NCBI RefSeq assembly: GCF_004146235.1 | Contig: NZ_SELO01000018.1 | Span: forward strand, 32,454 to 96,453 | Length of the DNA stretch: 64,000 nt | Direction of reading: 5' to 3' | Source: Tropicimonas sp. IMCC6043 | GTDB lineage: Bacteria > Pseudomonadota > Alphaproteobacteria > Rhodobacterales > Rhodobacteraceae | Part shown: positions 9,157 to 18,844 of the stretch, piece after piece | Layout: each line of letters begins with the position of its first letter | How positions within the stretch are numbered: the stretch's first letter is position 1 | The notes under the pieces: model-generated | What the model was told of the DNA's origin: nothing | Database searches by the model: none | The model's input: the letters and a program-made list of their open reading frames with translations, nothing else | Program-made: the position numbers and the translations under genes

Positions 9157-10611
9157 ATGACCGGGATCCAGGAGTACTGGCAGAACTATATCGATGGCGA
9201 ATGGGTTGATGGCGGCGCGGGCCGCATCGACGTCATCGACCCGGCCACCGGGCAGCTGCTCGCCGTCCACGCGTTGGCAGATGCGCGGGACGTGGATTTC
9301 GCGGTGCAGGCGGCCCGGCAGGTGCATCTCGCGGGCGAGTTGGCCGGCCTCAGGCCCGTCGACCGTGGCCGGATGGTCCAGGCAATGGGCCGCTTCCTCA
9401 TCGACAATCTGGACGAGATCGCCCCGGTCCTGACGCGCGAACAGGGCAAGACGCTCTGGGAGGCACGGGTCGAGATCCACGGCGCGGCGCGCTATTTCGA
9501 GTATTACGGCAACCAGGCGGAGACGCTCGAAGGCCGCTCGATCCCGCTCGGCGCGCGCTATTTCGACTTCACCGTGTTGGAACCCTATGGCGTTTCTGGG
9601 CAGATCATCCCCTGGAACTACCCGCTGGAAATGACCGCCCGGTCGCTCGCGCCGGCGCTGGCCACGGGCAATGCCTGCGTCATCAAGTCTCCGGAACTGG
9701 CGCCGCTCAGCCTGAGATGGATCGCGCTGGCCGCCGAGGCGGCGGGCCTGCCCTCGGGCGCGGTCAACATTCTCTGTGGCTACGGGCGCGAGGCGGGTGC
9801 GGCTCTGACGCATCACCCGCGTGTGAACCAGCTCGTCTTCACCGGCTCGGTGCCGACCGGCATCGCCGTGGCCAAGGCCGCCGCGCTCAATGTCGTGCCC
9901 TGCGTGCTGGAACTCGGCGGCAAGTCGGCGGCGATCGTTCACGAGGATGCCGATCTCGACGCCTTCGTCGAGGATGTCCGCTGGGGGATCTATCTCAATG
10001 CCGGGCAGACCTGTTCGGCGATGTCCCGCGTCATCGTGCACGAAAGCCGGCATGACGAACTGGTCGACCGGATCGCCGACATGGCCGAGGGGCTCTCGGT
10101 CGGCCCCGGCATCGACCGGCCCGCTTTCGGCGCCTCGATGGGCGCGATGATCAGCGAGCTTCAGAGGGACCGCGCCGAGTCCATGGTCACCGAAGCGATC
10201 AGTGCTGGCGCCAATCTTGCCACCGGCGGGCGGCGGCCGAAGAACCATGTCGGCGCTTTCCTCGAACCCACCGTTCTGACCGACGTGACCCAGGACATGG
10301 CCATCGCCAACGATGAGGTCTTCGGGCCGGTCCTCTCGGTGCTCCGGTTCCGCGAGGAGGACGACGCGATCGAGATGGCGAACGCGACGCCCTACGGGCT
10401 GGTCGGCGGCGTCTTCACCCGCGATCTCGACCGGGCCACGGCGGCCGCCCGGCGGCTGCGCGCAGGCCAGGTCTTCGTCAACGAATGGTATGCGGGCGGT
10501 GTCGAAACGCCGTTCGGCGGCTACGGCAAGTCCGGCTACGGGCGGGAAAAGGGGCGCGAGGCGCTCTGGAACTACGTTCAGACCAAGAACGTGGCAATCC
10601 GGCTGGGCTGA
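9157..10611 (+). CDS. NAD(P)-dependent aldehyde dehydrogenase family protein
   Basis: A 484-residue ALDH. The N-terminal cofactor domain has IIPWN at residues 150-154, the general base lies in LELGGKS (Glu252), and the catalytic Cys286 is in NAGQTC. It ends with the C-terminal GGYGKSGYGREKG signature. The sequence is closest in feel to betaine-aldehyde or 4-aminobutyraldehyde type dehydrogenases, but the substrate cannot be fixed. The ATG at 9157 has a GGGGAGG ribosome binding site; an in-frame ATG 23 codons upstream lacks one. It is divergent from the Fe-type alcohol dehydrogenase across a 256-bp promoter region. Confidence 0.9.
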   Translation: MTGIQEYWQNYIDGEWVDGGAGRIDVIDPATGQLLAVHALADARDVDFAVQAARQVHLAGELAGLRPVDRGRMVQAMGRFLIDNLDEIAPVLTREQGKTLWEARVEIHGAARYFEYYGNQAETLEGRSIPLGARYFDFTVLEPYGVSGQIIPWNYPLEMTARSLAPALATGNACVIKSPELAPLSLRWIALAAEAAGLPSGAVNILCGYGREAGAALTHHPRVNQLVFTGSVPTGIAVAKAAALNVVPCVLELGGKSAAIVHEDADLDAFVEDVRWGIYLNAGQTCSAMSRVIVHESRHDELVDRIADMAEGLSVGPGIDRPAFGASMGAMISELQRDRAESMVTEAISAGANLATGGRRPKNHVGAFLEPTVLTDVTQDMAIANDEVFGPVLSVLRFREEDDAIEMANATPYGLVGGVFTRDLDRATAAARRLRAGQVFVNEWYAGGVETPFGGYGKSGYGREKGREALWNYVQTKNVAIRLG

Positions 10612-10877
10612 AGCGGCCCGATCCGGCGGCGACTCCTCCATAGCTGCGTCCCGACCTCGGCGAAATGCCGGACGCCGCGCGACAGACCGTCGCCGGGGTG
10701 GGCGGATTCGCCTCTGCCGGATCAGCCATGAATCTCTTGACGCCTTGAAAACAAAGGCATTCACTTCTCTTGCGCGTGACCGAAATACCAGGGCCGGAAC
10801 CGGTCGAAATGCACGCCTTGATAAACATTCAAGAAATAGCATATAACGCCGGCTGCCCCGAAAAGAGGAATCTCAAG
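10612..10877. other. Gap before efflux operon
   Basis: These 266 bases between the aldehyde dehydrogenase and the efflux operon hold no convincing gene. The last 100 bases are AT-richer than the surroundings, which fits the promoter of the efflux operon, but I cannot place -35/-10 boxes with confidence. No dedicated repressor gene is adjacent. Confidence 0.4.
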
Positions 10878-11858
10878 ATGATCGCTAGGCTGCTCATCCT
10901 GCTCGCATTGCTGGCCCTGCCCGGTCTCGCCCTGGCCCAGGACGCGCCGGTGGCGCGCAACATGGACGTCACCGCGTGGAAGGCCGTCTTCGGCCGCATC
11001 GAGGCGCGCGACCGCGTACCCGCGCGCTCCCGGCTCGGCGGAACGCTCGTGGAGATTGCGGTCTCCGAGGGCTCCCGCGTTACACCCGGCGAGGTGATCG
11101 CCCGAGTGGTGGACGAGAAACTGAACCTCCAGCTCGGCGCCATCGACGCGCAGCTCAGCTCGCTGACGGCGCAGCTCGAGAATGCCGAGGCCGAGCTCGC
11201 CCGCGGCGAGAACCTGCTGCAGCGCGGCGTGACCACGGCGCAGCGACTCGACGCTCTGCGCACCCAGGTCGATGTCATCCGGGGTCAGATCGGCGCGCAG
11301 GAAGCCCAGCGGGCGGTGCTCGAGCAGCAGGAGGCCGAGGGCGCCGTTCTGGCGCCGATCGAAGGCACGGTGCTTTCGGTGCCGGTGACGCAAGGCTCGG
11401 TCGTGCTGCCCGGCGAGACCATCGCCGAGATCGGTGGCGGCGGTTTCTACCTTCGGCTCGCCGTGCCGGAGCGCCATGCCACTAAGCTCGAGGAAGGCGC
11501 ACAAATCCTCATCGAGGGACCCGGCGGCGAGATGCAGGGCCAACTCGCCAAGATCTATCCGCTGATCGAGAACGGCCGCGTTCTGGCCGATGTCGATGTC
11601 GAGGGCCTGTCCACCGACTTCGTCGACGCCCGCGTGCTGGTGCGCCTGCCGGTGGCGTCGGAGCCGGCTGTGGTCGTACCGGCGACCGCGGTCGAGACCC
11701 GCATGGGTCTCGATTTCGTCACCATCGCCGGTCCGGACGGCACGCCGATCGCCCGGAGCGTCGTGCCGGGCGAGCCTTTCGAGCAGGAAGGCGAGACCCT
11801 CGTGCGGATCCTCTCCGGCCTCGAGGGCGGCGAGACGCTGGTGACCGACCATGACTGA
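10878..11858 (+). CDS. RND efflux membrane fusion protein (HlyD/AcrA family)
   Basis: A 326-residue periplasmic adaptor. A signal peptide (about residues 1-22, MIARLLILLALLALPGLALAQ) is followed by a lipoyl half-motif (GTLVEIAVSEGSRVTPGEVI), a coiled-coil hairpin rich in Gln, Glu and Ala (residues about 80-150), the second lipoyl half (APIEGTVLSVPV) and a beta-barrel domain. AAAGAGGA precedes the ATG at 10878. It overlaps the RND pump by eight bases, so they form one transport unit. No outer-membrane channel gene is adjacent; a shared TolC is likely. Confidence 0.9.
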   Translation: MIARLLILLALLALPGLALAQDAPVARNMDVTAWKAVFGRIEARDRVPARSRLGGTLVEIAVSEGSRVTPGEVIARVVDEKLNLQLGAIDAQLSSLTAQLENAEAELARGENLLQRGVTTAQRLDALRTQVDVIRGQIGAQEAQRAVLEQQEAEGAVLAPIEGTVLSVPVTQGSVVLPGETIAEIGGGGFYLRLAVPERHATKLEEGAQILIEGPGGEMQGQLAKIYPLIENGRVLADVDVEGLSTDFVDARVLVRLPVASEPAVVVPATAVETRMGLDFVTIAGPDGTPIARSVVPGEPFEQEGETLVRILSGLEGGETLVTDHD

Positions 11859-14800
11859 CCCCGTCTCGAAGGAATCGCTCGGCATTGCCGGCGGCCTGAC
11901 CCGTGCCTTCATCAACTCGGCGCTCACCCCGCTGATGATCCTCGCCGCGCTCGCCATGGGCCTCGTGGCGCTTATCTCGCTGCCGCGCGAGGAAGAGCCT
12001 CAGATCTCCGTCCCGCTCGTCGACATCCACATCCAGGCGCCGGGCCTGCGGGCGCAGGACGCCGTCAAGCTCGTCACCGAGCCGATGGAGACCATCGTCA
12101 AGGGCATCAACGAAGTCGAGCATGTCTATTCCCAGACCTCGGACGACTATTCGATGGTCACCGCCCGTTTCCTCGTGGGCACCTCGGCCGACACCGCAAT
12201 CCTGCGAGTCCACGACAAGGTCCGCGCCAATCTCGACCGAATTCCCGTCGGCATCGATGCGCCGCTGATCGTCGGCCGCGGCATCGACGACGTTGCGATC
12301 GTCTCGCTGACCCTCTCGCCGAAGGATCCCGCGAGCGGCTTGAGTGCCAACGACCTCACCCGGCTCGCGCGCGAGCTTCAAGTGGAGATGGCCAAGATCG
12401 AGGATGTGGGGCTCACCTATCTCGTCGGCGAGGCCTCCGAGGCAATCCGCATCGCGCCCGACCCCGAGCGACTGGCGCTCTACGGCGTGACCCTGCAGCA
12501 GCTCGCCGCCAAGGTCGAGGGCGCGAACAATGCCTTTTCCACCGGCCTCGTGCGCGACGAGGGCGAGCAGATTGCGCTGGTCGCCGGCGAGACGCTCAAG
12601 GCACCGGTCGAGGTCGCCAACCTGCTGCTCACCACCCGCGACAACCGGCCTGTCTATGTCCGCGACGTCGCGAATGTGAGCTTCGTGCCCGACACGTCGG
12701 ACCGGATCGTCTCGAACGTCATCCGCACCGAGGACGGCGAGATCATCCGCACCCCCGCGGTCACACTCGCGCTGGCCAAGCGCGCGGGCGCCAATGCCGT
12801 GGTCGTGGCCGAGCAGATCCTGCACCGGGTCCACCTGCTCGAGGAAGAGTTGATCCCCGACACCGTTCAAGTGGACGTCACCCGCGACTATGGCGAGACC
12901 GCCAACGAAAAGGCGAACGAACTCCTGTTTCACCTTGGCCTCGCGACGGTCTCCATCGTCGCGCTGGTGCTCTTCGCCATCGGCTGGCGCGAATCCATCG
13001 TCGTCGCGGTGGTGATCCCGGTCACCATCCTGCTGACGCTGTTCGCCGCCTGGATCATGGGCTACACGCTCAATCGTGTCTCGCTCTTCGCGTTGATCTT
13101 CTCGATCGGTATCCTCGTCGACGACGCCATCGTGGTGATCGAGAACATTGCCCGCCACTGGGCGCTGCCCTACAAGGGAACCCGGGTCGAGAAGGCGATC
13201 CGCGCGGTAGCCGAGGTCGGCAACCCGACCATCGTCGCCACGCTCACGGTCGTCGCCGCGCTCCTGCCGATGCTCTTCGTATCGGGCCTCATGGGGCCCT
13301 ACATGTCGCCGATTCCGGCGAATGCCTCCGCGGCGATGATCTTCTCCTTCTTCGTCGCGGTCATCATCACCCCCTGGCTGATGGTGAAGATCGCCGGCCG
13401 GGCGCCAGCGCATGACCCCAATGACGAGGCGCATCACGGCGGCACGCTGGGACGGATCTATTCGGCTGTCGCCCGGCCGCTGCTCCGGACGAAGTTCGGA
13501 AGCCTCGTCTTCCTGCTCGCCGCCGCCGTGCTCTCCTTCGGCTCGCTCGGCGCGCTCTACACGCGCGACGTGACGGTGAAGCTGCTGCCCTTCGACAACA
13601 AGTCGGAGCTTTCAGTGGTCATCGACCTGCCGGAGGGCGCGAGTGTGGAGGACACCGATGCGGTTGCACAGGCGGTCGCACGGGAGGTGCTCCAGCTCGA
13701 GGAAGTCGTTTCGGTCCAGACCCATGCCAACGACGCCTCGCCCTTCAACTTCAACGGCCTCGTGCGGCACTACTACCTGCGGGCGCAGCCGCAGATGGGC
13801 GACGTGCAGATCAACCTGACGCCCAAGGGCGAGCGCGAACGCTCCAGCCACGAGATCGCGCTGGAAATCCGGGAGCGGATCGCCGGAATCGACGTGCCCG
13901 AAGGCACCAACCTCAAGACGGTCGAGCCGCCCCCGGGGCCGCCGGTCATCGCGACGCTGCTCGCCGAGGTCTACGGGCCCGATGCTGAAACCCGCCGGGA
14001 GGCGGCCGAGAAGATCCGCGAAGCCTTCGCCTCGGTTCCCTACGTGGTCGATGTCGACGACAGCTTCGGCGTCCAGCCGCGGCGGCTGCGCGCGACAATC
14101 TCGACCGACGAGCTGGAATTCTTCGGCGTCGACGAGCAGGACGTGTTCACAACGCTAAGCATCCTCAACGCCGGCCAGACCGTCGGTTATTCGCATCGCG
14201 GCGAGGGCCGCTACCCGATCCCGATCACGGTCGAGCGCGGCAAGGAGGACCGCGTGGTGGACGAGCGCTTCCTGTCGACGCCGATCCCGGCCAACGTGCT
14301 GCCCGGCGCGCGGGGCGTGGTGGAGCTTGGCGACGTGGTACGGATCACCGAGGAACACGCCTCCTACCCGGTCTTCCGCCATAACGGCCGCGCTGCCGAG
14401 ATGGTCACCGCCGAACTCGCGGGCGATTTCGAGGCGCCGCTCTACGGCATGTTGGCCGTCGCCGACAAGATCGAGGAGATAGACTGGCCCGAGGGCCTCA
14501 AGCCCGAGATCCGGCTCAACGGCCAACCCGAGGACGAGAGCACCGTCACGCTGCTCTGGGACGGCGAATGGGAGGTGACCTTCGTCACGTTCCGCGACAT
14601 GGGTGCGGCCTTCGCCGTGGCGCTGCTCGGCATCTACATCCTTGTCGTCGCGCAGTTCGGCTCGTTCAAGCTGCCGCTCGTCATCCTGACGCCGGTTCCG
14701 CTCACCTTCCTTGGCATCATCTTCGGCCACTGGCTGTTCAACGCGCCGTTCTCGGCGCCCTCGATGATCGGCTTCATCGCGCTTGCCGGCATCATCGTGC

Positions 14801-15057
14801 GGAACTCGATCCTGCTGGTCGATTTTATCCGCAATGCGGATCCGACCCAGGACAAGGTCGAGACGCTGATCGAGGCCGGAGCGATCCGGTTCAAGCCGAT
14901 CCTGCTGACCGCCGTGGCAGCGATGATCGGCGCGGTGGTCATCCTGACCGACCCGATCTTCCAGGGGCTCGCGCTCTCGCTGCTCTTCGGCCTGCTGAGC
15001 TCGACCCTGCTGACAGTTCTGGTGATTCCGGCGATCTACCGGGTATTCCGGACCTGA
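11851..15057 (+). CDS. RND family efflux permease
   Basis: A 1068-residue inner-membrane proton-driven pump of the AcrB/HAE type. TM1 is near residues 25-45 (LMILAALAMGLVALISLPREEEPQI), then the first porter loop, TM2-6 from about 360, and the proton-relay pair Asp424-Asp425 in GILVDDAIVVIENI; a second loop and TM7-12 with FIALAGIIVRNSILLVDFI follow. It starts inside the end of the membrane fusion gene (8-base overlap). The substrate is unknown. LPREEEPQISVP is shared with a subgroup that differs from classical AcrB. Confidence 0.92.
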   Translation: MTDPVSKESLGIAGGLTRAFINSALTPLMILAALAMGLVALISLPREEEPQISVPLVDIHIQAPGLRAQDAVKLVTEPMETIVKGINEVEHVYSQTSDDYSMVTARFLVGTSADTAILRVHDKVRANLDRIPVGIDAPLIVGRGIDDVAIVSLTLSPKDPASGLSANDLTRLARELQVEMAKIEDVGLTYLVGEASEAIRIAPDPERLALYGVTLQQLAAKVEGANNAFSTGLVRDEGEQIALVAGETLKAPVEVANLLLTTRDNRPVYVRDVANVSFVPDTSDRIVSNVIRTEDGEIIRTPAVTLALAKRAGANAVVVAEQILHRVHLLEEELIPDTVQVDVTRDYGETANEKANELLFHLGLATVSIVALVLFAIGWRESIVVAVVIPVTILLTLFAAWIMGYTLNRVSLFALIFSIGILVDDAIVVIENIARHWALPYKGTRVEKAIRAVAEVGNPTIVATLTVVAALLPMLFVSGLMGPYMSPIPANASAAMIFSFFVAVIITPWLMVKIAGRAPAHDPNDEAHHGGTLGRIYSAVARPLLRTKFGSLVFLLAAAVLSFGSLGALYTRDVTVKLLPFDNKSELSVVIDLPEGASVEDTDAVAQAVAREVLQLEEVVSVQTHANDASPFNFNGLVRHYYLRAQPQMGDVQINLTPKGERERSSHEIALEIRERIAGIDVPEGTNLKTVEPPPGPPVIATLLAEVYGPDAETRREAAEKIREAFASVPYVVDVDDSFGVQPRRLRATISTDELEFFGVDEQDVFTTLSILNAGQTVGYSHRGEGRYPIPITVERGKEDRVVDERFLSTPIPANVLPGARGVVELGDVVRITEEHASYPVFRHNGRAAEMVTAELAGDFEAPLYGMLAVADKIEEIDWPEGLKPEIRLNGQPEDESTVTLLWDGEWEVTFVTFRDMGAAFAVALLGIYILVVAQFGSFKLPLVILTPVPLTFLGIIFGHWLFNAPFSAPSMIGFIALAGIIVRNSILLVDFIRNADPTQDKVETLIEAGAIRFKPILLTAVAAMIGAVVILTDPIFQGLALSLLFGLLSSTLLTVLVIPAIYRVFRT

Positions 15058-15060
15058 TTC

Positions 15061-15092
15061 GACGCGGGCGGCCCGGCCGGGCCGCCCGCGTC
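15061..15092. terminator. Perfect 32-bp palindrome after the RND pump
   Basis: All 16 base pairs match, composed almost wholly of G and C. It begins three bases after the pump's stop and is followed by six A residues, not T, so for the upstream transcript it is a strong hairpin lacking a U-tract. It may act as a transcript barrier or 3'-end stabiliser between the efflux operon and the next gene. Confidence 0.5.
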
Positions 15093-15111
15093 AAAAAACT
15101 TGGAGGTGAAG

Positions 15112-16011
15112 ATGCGAATCCTGTTCACCGGCGGATCCGGCAAGGCCGGACGCCATGTCTGCCGCTATTTGCGCGACCAGGGGCACCGGGTCGTCAATGT
15201 CGACCTGACGCCGCTTGGCGAGCCGGGCATCGACAACCTGACCGCCGACATCACCGACTCGGGCGCAATGTTCAACGTGATGACCAGCTATGCCGATTTC
15301 GACGAGCTGGAGCCGGGCACCGGCGTGCCGCGATTCGACGCGGTGGTTCATTTCGCCGCCATCCCGCGGATCCTGATCGCACCCGACCACGAGACCTTCC
15401 GCGTCAACACGATCGGCACCTACAACGTGATCGAGGCAGCGGTGAAGCTTGGCATCCGCAAAATCGTCTTCGCCTCCTCCGAGACCACCTATGGGGTCTG
15501 CTTTGCCGATGGTGTGGCCGATCCCGAATACCTGCCCGTCGACGAAGAGTACGACGTCAACCCGATGGACAGCTACGGCCTCTCCAAGGTCGTCAACGAG
15601 AAGACCGGCCGTACATTCCAGCGCCGGTCGGGCGCCGACATCTACGGGCTCCGTATCGGTAACGTGATCGAGCCGCACGAATACGAGACGCTGTTCCCCG
15701 GCTTCTTTGCAGACCCGGCGAAGCGCCGGCGCAACCTCTTCTGCTATATCGACGCGCGCGATCTCGGCCAGATCGTCGACCTCTGCCTGAAGACGGACGG
15801 CCTGGGCTTCCAGGTCTTCAATGCCGGCAACGACAGCAACGGCATCAACCTGCCCAATACCGAACTCCTCGCCCGCTTCTTCCCCGACGTGCCGGTCACG
15901 CGGGCGCTCGACGAAACCGAGGCGCTGTTTTCCAACCGGAAGATCCGCGAGATACTGGGCTTCCGCGAACAACACGACTGGCGCAACTACGTCCCGGAGG
16001 ACACGCAATGA
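15112..16011 (+). CDS. NAD(P)-dependent epimerase/dehydratase (extended SDR)
   Basis: A 299-residue extended short-chain dehydrogenase: Rossmann TGGSGKAG at residues 6-13, HFAAIP in the NNAG-like position, Ser-Ser at 122-123 and the catalytic Tyr155-x-x-x-Lys159. Sugar-nucleotide or small-acid substrates are both possible; no sugar cluster lies beside it. GGAGGTG is placed to start translation at ATG 15112 rather than the TTG 12 bases earlier. It overlaps the next dehydrogenase by ATGA, so the two oxidoreductases are probably cotranscribed and may act on a common substrate. Confidence 0.86.
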   Translation: MRILFTGGSGKAGRHVCRYLRDQGHRVVNVDLTPLGEPGIDNLTADITDSGAMFNVMTSYADFDELEPGTGVPRFDAVVHFAAIPRILIAPDHETFRVNTIGTYNVIEAAVKLGIRKIVFASSETTYGVCFADGVADPEYLPVDEEYDVNPMDSYGLSKVVNEKTGRTFQRRSGADIYGLRIGNVIEPHEYETLFPGFFADPAKRRRNLFCYIDARDLGQIVDLCLKTDGLGFQVFNAGNDSNGINLPNTELLARFFPDVPVTRALDETEALFSNRKIREILGFREQHDWRNYVPEDTQ

Positions 16012-16913
16012 GCAAACCCGTCATCGGATTTATCGGCATCGGCCTGATGGGCCACGGCATAGCCAAGAACATCCTCGAAGGCGGCTACCCCCTCGTCACC
16101 ATGGCGCACCGCAACCGCGCCCCGCTCGAGGATCTGGTGTCGCGCGGCGCGACCGAAGCGGCGGGCACGGCGGAGCTTGCCCGGCAATGCGACATCATCT
16201 TCCTCTGCGTCACCGGCTCACCGCAGATCGAGGCATTGGTCCGTGGCGCGGATGGAATCGCGGCCAATGCCAAGCCGGGGAGCATCCTTGTCGATTGTTC
16301 GACGGCCGATCCCACCAGCACCGAGGGTCTCGCCGAGGAGCTTGCCGAAAAGGGCATCTCGATGGCCGACGCACCACTCGGTGGCACCCCGGCCCAGGCG
16401 GAGGAGGGCGAGCTCTCGGCGATCGTCGGCGCCGACCCGGAGACCTTTGCCCGCATCGAGCCGGTTCTGGCGACATGGGCCGCCAATGTCCTGCATCTCG
16501 GCCCGGTCGGCCAGGGTCACAAGATGAAGCTGATCAACAATTTCATCTCGCTCGGTCAGGGTGCGCTTCTCGCTGAGGGCATGGCGATGGCGCGCAAGGC
16601 GGGGCTCACCGTCGAGCAGTTCCACACCGTCATCGGTTCGAGCCGCATGCATAACGGCTTCTACGACACTTTCATGAAATGGACGCTCGAACACGACGAG
16701 AATGCCCACAAGTTCACCATTTCCAACGCCCACAAGGACATGCGCTACCTCGCCAGTCTCGCCATCGCCACCGGCGCGGTGACCCCTGTACAGGCAGCGC
16801 TGCGCAATGACCTCTGCGCGATGGAGGCGGCCGGACAGGGTGGACGTTACGTGCCGATGCTTGCCGATTTCATCGCAGAGGTGAACGGTCTGGACACGGA
16901 AACGTCGGAGTGA
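16008..16913 (+). CDS. NAD(P)-dependent beta-hydroxyacid dehydrogenase
   Basis: A 301-residue member of the 3-hydroxyisobutyrate / tartronate-semialdehyde reductase family. The N-terminal GFIGIGLMGHGIA is the dinucleotide-binding glycine motif; DCSTADPTST and DAPLGGTPAQAEEG match the substrate-binding signature; the catalytic lysine is Lys174 in the GxGxxxKxxxN motif. The C-terminal all-helical domain is complete. Its ATG overlaps the stop of the preceding SDR. Which hydroxy acid is used cannot be told from sequence alone. Confidence 0.88.
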   Translation: MSKPVIGFIGIGLMGHGIAKNILEGGYPLVTMAHRNRAPLEDLVSRGATEAAGTAELARQCDIIFLCVTGSPQIEALVRGADGIAANAKPGSILVDCSTADPTSTEGLAEELAEKGISMADAPLGGTPAQAEEGELSAIVGADPETFARIEPVLATWAANVLHLGPVGQGHKMKLINNFISLGQGALLAEGMAMARKAGLTVEQFHTVIGSSRMHNGFYDTFMKWTLEHDENAHKFTISNAHKDMRYLASLAIATGAVTPVQAALRNDLCAMEAAGQGGRYVPMLADFIAEVNGLDTETSE

Positions 16914-17136
16914 ACGACTGCGTCCGGCCGGCGAGGTCCCGGAACGGCGTCCTGCGGACGCCCTCCGGAGCGCGCCGGGCCATCGGGGAAGGGCACAACG
17001 CCGAAGTCGTCGGGCGTTCCGAAGCAAGAGGCGGGCCGTCGGGAAAAAGCCTGAAAAGGCCGCTTGACGCCGCCCGCCCCGCGGCCTAGAACGCCGCTCA
17101 CGCCGCGCGGCACAGGCTGTCGCAGGCGTACGGCGA

Positions 17137-17213
17137 GCGGTTGTAGCTCAGTTGGTTAGAGTGCCGGCCTGTCACGCCGGAGGTCGCGGGTTCGAGCCCC
17201 GTCAACCGCGCCA
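17137..17213 (+). tRNA. tRNA-Asp (GTC)
   Basis: A 77-base cloverleaf with a 7-bp acceptor (GCGGTTG with CAACCGC), discriminator G and encoded CCA at 17211-17213. The anticodon stem CCGGC/GCCGG (17164-17168, 17176-17180) encloses loop CTGTCAC with GTC at 17171-17173, and the T-arm carries GGTTCGAGCC. The aspartyl-tRNA synthetase gene is also in this window but 29 kb away. Confidence 0.97.
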
Positions 17214-17227
17214 TCGCCACCCGGACA

Positions 17228-17254
17228 AAGGGCCCCTGCCTCGGCGGGGGCCTT
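17228..17254 (+). terminator. Hairpin terminator after tRNA-Asp
   Basis: An AAGG-start, CCTT-end stem of about 12 bp with a small loop, 15 bases past the tRNA CCA, followed by a weak T-rich stretch. It probably ends the tRNA transcript. Confidence 0.6.
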
Positions 17255-17387
17255 GTCGTATCGAACCACCCCAACTTCGCCTCGGCATCGCAGACAATAA
17301 TTTCAACGGGTTGGCGAAGTTCCTCCCCTCACCTCTCGGAAGCCTCCGGTTTGTGGAGCTTCTCCGGTACGGCGCGCCTCAGGAACC

Positions 17388-18515
17388 TCAACGCCCGAAC
17401 CATCGCGCGGTGCGGACAGTGCCAAACTCCTCCTTGTGGGTGCGTCCCTCGAAAGAGGGAGCGTGGTAGACGGACTTGAGAGACGGGCCCGTCAGGAAAT
17501 CCAGGTCCGCCCAGCCAAGGCGGCCGTCTCCGAACTCGACAAGGCAGCTCCCCGTGCCGGTGTTCGGGCTCGGCACGCCGCCACGTGTCTTGGCGAGAAT
17601 GGAACTTGCCACGGCGCGGGCCTGGCTCTCCGCGAAGGATCCAGCTTTCGGCAATCCGGTCTTTGCCACGTCGCCGATGGCGTAGACGTTGGGCACGGAT
17701 GTCTCCATCGAACTCAGGTCAATCGGAATCCATCCACCCTCGGTCAGCCCGCTGTCGATGACGACCTCGGGGGCCTGATGCTTGGGAACACCGAGGAACA
17801 AGGCACAGGGAAGCTCTGTCCCGTCGTCGAGCACCGCCGTCCCGCGATCCGCTTCAAGCGCCATTACCGTTCGGGACAGGAGCACACGAATTCCTGCCGC
17901 CTCGAAGGCCTCCATCAAGGCTCGCGAAAGGTCGGCGGAGGCGGGCATCGGGCTCGACAGTGGAGAGACCAGCGTGATCTCGCACTGGTCCCGCACGCCC
18001 CGTTCGGTCAGGTAGTGGTGGAGCGTCAGGGCGCATTCGCTCGGCGCCGGCGGGCATTTGTAAGGAAAGCCGCAGATCCCCACAATCGCCGGACCTTTCG
18101 AAAACCCGGGCAAAACCTCGCGCAGCCGGTTTGCCCCGGGCACCGAGTAGAACTCGTGGCCGTGCTCGGCCAATCCAGGGGTCGCGGCGATGTCGAAGTC
18201 GGTACCAAGAGCGATCACGAGGAAGTCGGCCGAATGGACGCCTTGGTCTGTCGTCACGCGTCGCGCCTCCGGATCGATGGCGGTGATCGTCTCCTGCACA
18301 AGACGCACGCCGGGCCGGGCAAAGCTGCGATAGGGAAGGCGCACCGCCTCCAACGTTGCCCCGCCGAACATCACGTCGAACTTGGAGTAGCCGAAGACAA
18401 AACTGTCGCCCTTGTCGATCAGGGTGACGTCCGCTTCCTCTCCCATCGCTTCCGACAGAAGAGTAGCCAGTTCCATGCCGCCGAACCCGGCTCCCAGTAC
18501 AAGAACTCGAGACAC
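17388..18515 (-). CDS. SQR-like FAD-dependent oxidoreductase
   Basis: A 375-residue two-dinucleotide-binding-domain flavoprotein. GAGFGG at residues 8-13 binds FAD; a second Rossmann segment (SADFLVIALGTDFD) and the FAD-proximal NVYAIGDVAKTG motif follow. Cysteines in GICGFPYKCPP and near the C-terminus (GTGSCLVEFGDG) lie where sulfide:quinone oxidoreductases and flavocytochrome c sulfide dehydrogenases keep their redox cysteines. That suggests sulfide or persulfide oxidation, but NADH dehydrogenase-like relatives are hard to exclude. No signal peptide is visible and no sox or c-type cytochrome gene is nearby. Confidence 0.72.
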   Translation of the reverse strand: MSRVLVLGAGFGGMELATLLSEAMGEEADVTLIDKGDSFVFGYSKFDVMFGGATLEAVRLPYRSFARPGVRLVQETITAIDPEARRVTTDQGVHSADFLVIALGTDFDIAATPGLAEHGHEFYSVPGANRLREVLPGFSKGPAIVGICGFPYKCPPAPSECALTLHHYLTERGVRDQCEITLVSPLSSPMPASADLSRALMEAFEAAGIRVLLSRTVMALEADRGTAVLDDGTELPCALFLGVPKHQAPEVVIDSGLTEGGWIPIDLSSMETSVPNVYAIGDVAKTGLPKAGSFAESQARAVASSILAKTRGGVPSPNTGTGSCLVEFGDGRLGWADLDFLTGPSLKSVYHAPSFEGRTHKEEFGTVRTARWFGR

Positions 18516-18844
18516 GGTCTTATCCCTTTTCGGCAGGTACCGTCATCGGAGGGGTCCGCAGATTGCAGGCTGTCTCCGGGATGAGGTTCCGGTTGCATTC
18601 CCGCACAACGCTAGAGGGCTACATGCCGGTGCGGCAAGCCGTCTTTGACTTTCGCTGTGCTTCGGGACCGCCGCGGACAAGATTTCCGTGCGACAGAATC
18701 GATTATGGGCATAGCATTGGCACGGGTCCCGTCTGCCAGGGACCATCGCTGCGCGTATCTCCGGGCCGGTCCGCGCCCGGACGAATGATCGGCGGTATCG
18801 ACCCGTGGCCACATCGGATCTCGGACGTAAAGAAGGGCTCGAAC
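18516..18844. other. Divergent intergenic region
   Basis: These 329 bases lie between the divergent SQR-like and ParB-like genes. Reading frames through it are arginine-rich and look like shadows. It should hold both promoters, but I could not assign boxes. Confidence 0.4.

Noticed and set aside
7768..10842. A leftward 1024-codon open frame across the alcohol and aldehyde dehydrogenase genes
   Set aside because: It lies antisense to a convincing aldehyde dehydrogenase and out of frame with the alcohol dehydrogenase; its translation is rich in Arg, Gly and Asp with no domain. Such openings are common opposite high-GC genes.
11719..13437. A leftward 572-codon open frame opposite the RND pump
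   Set aside because: Antisense shadow; composition dominated by Asp, Arg and Gly, no ribosome binding site, no known domain.
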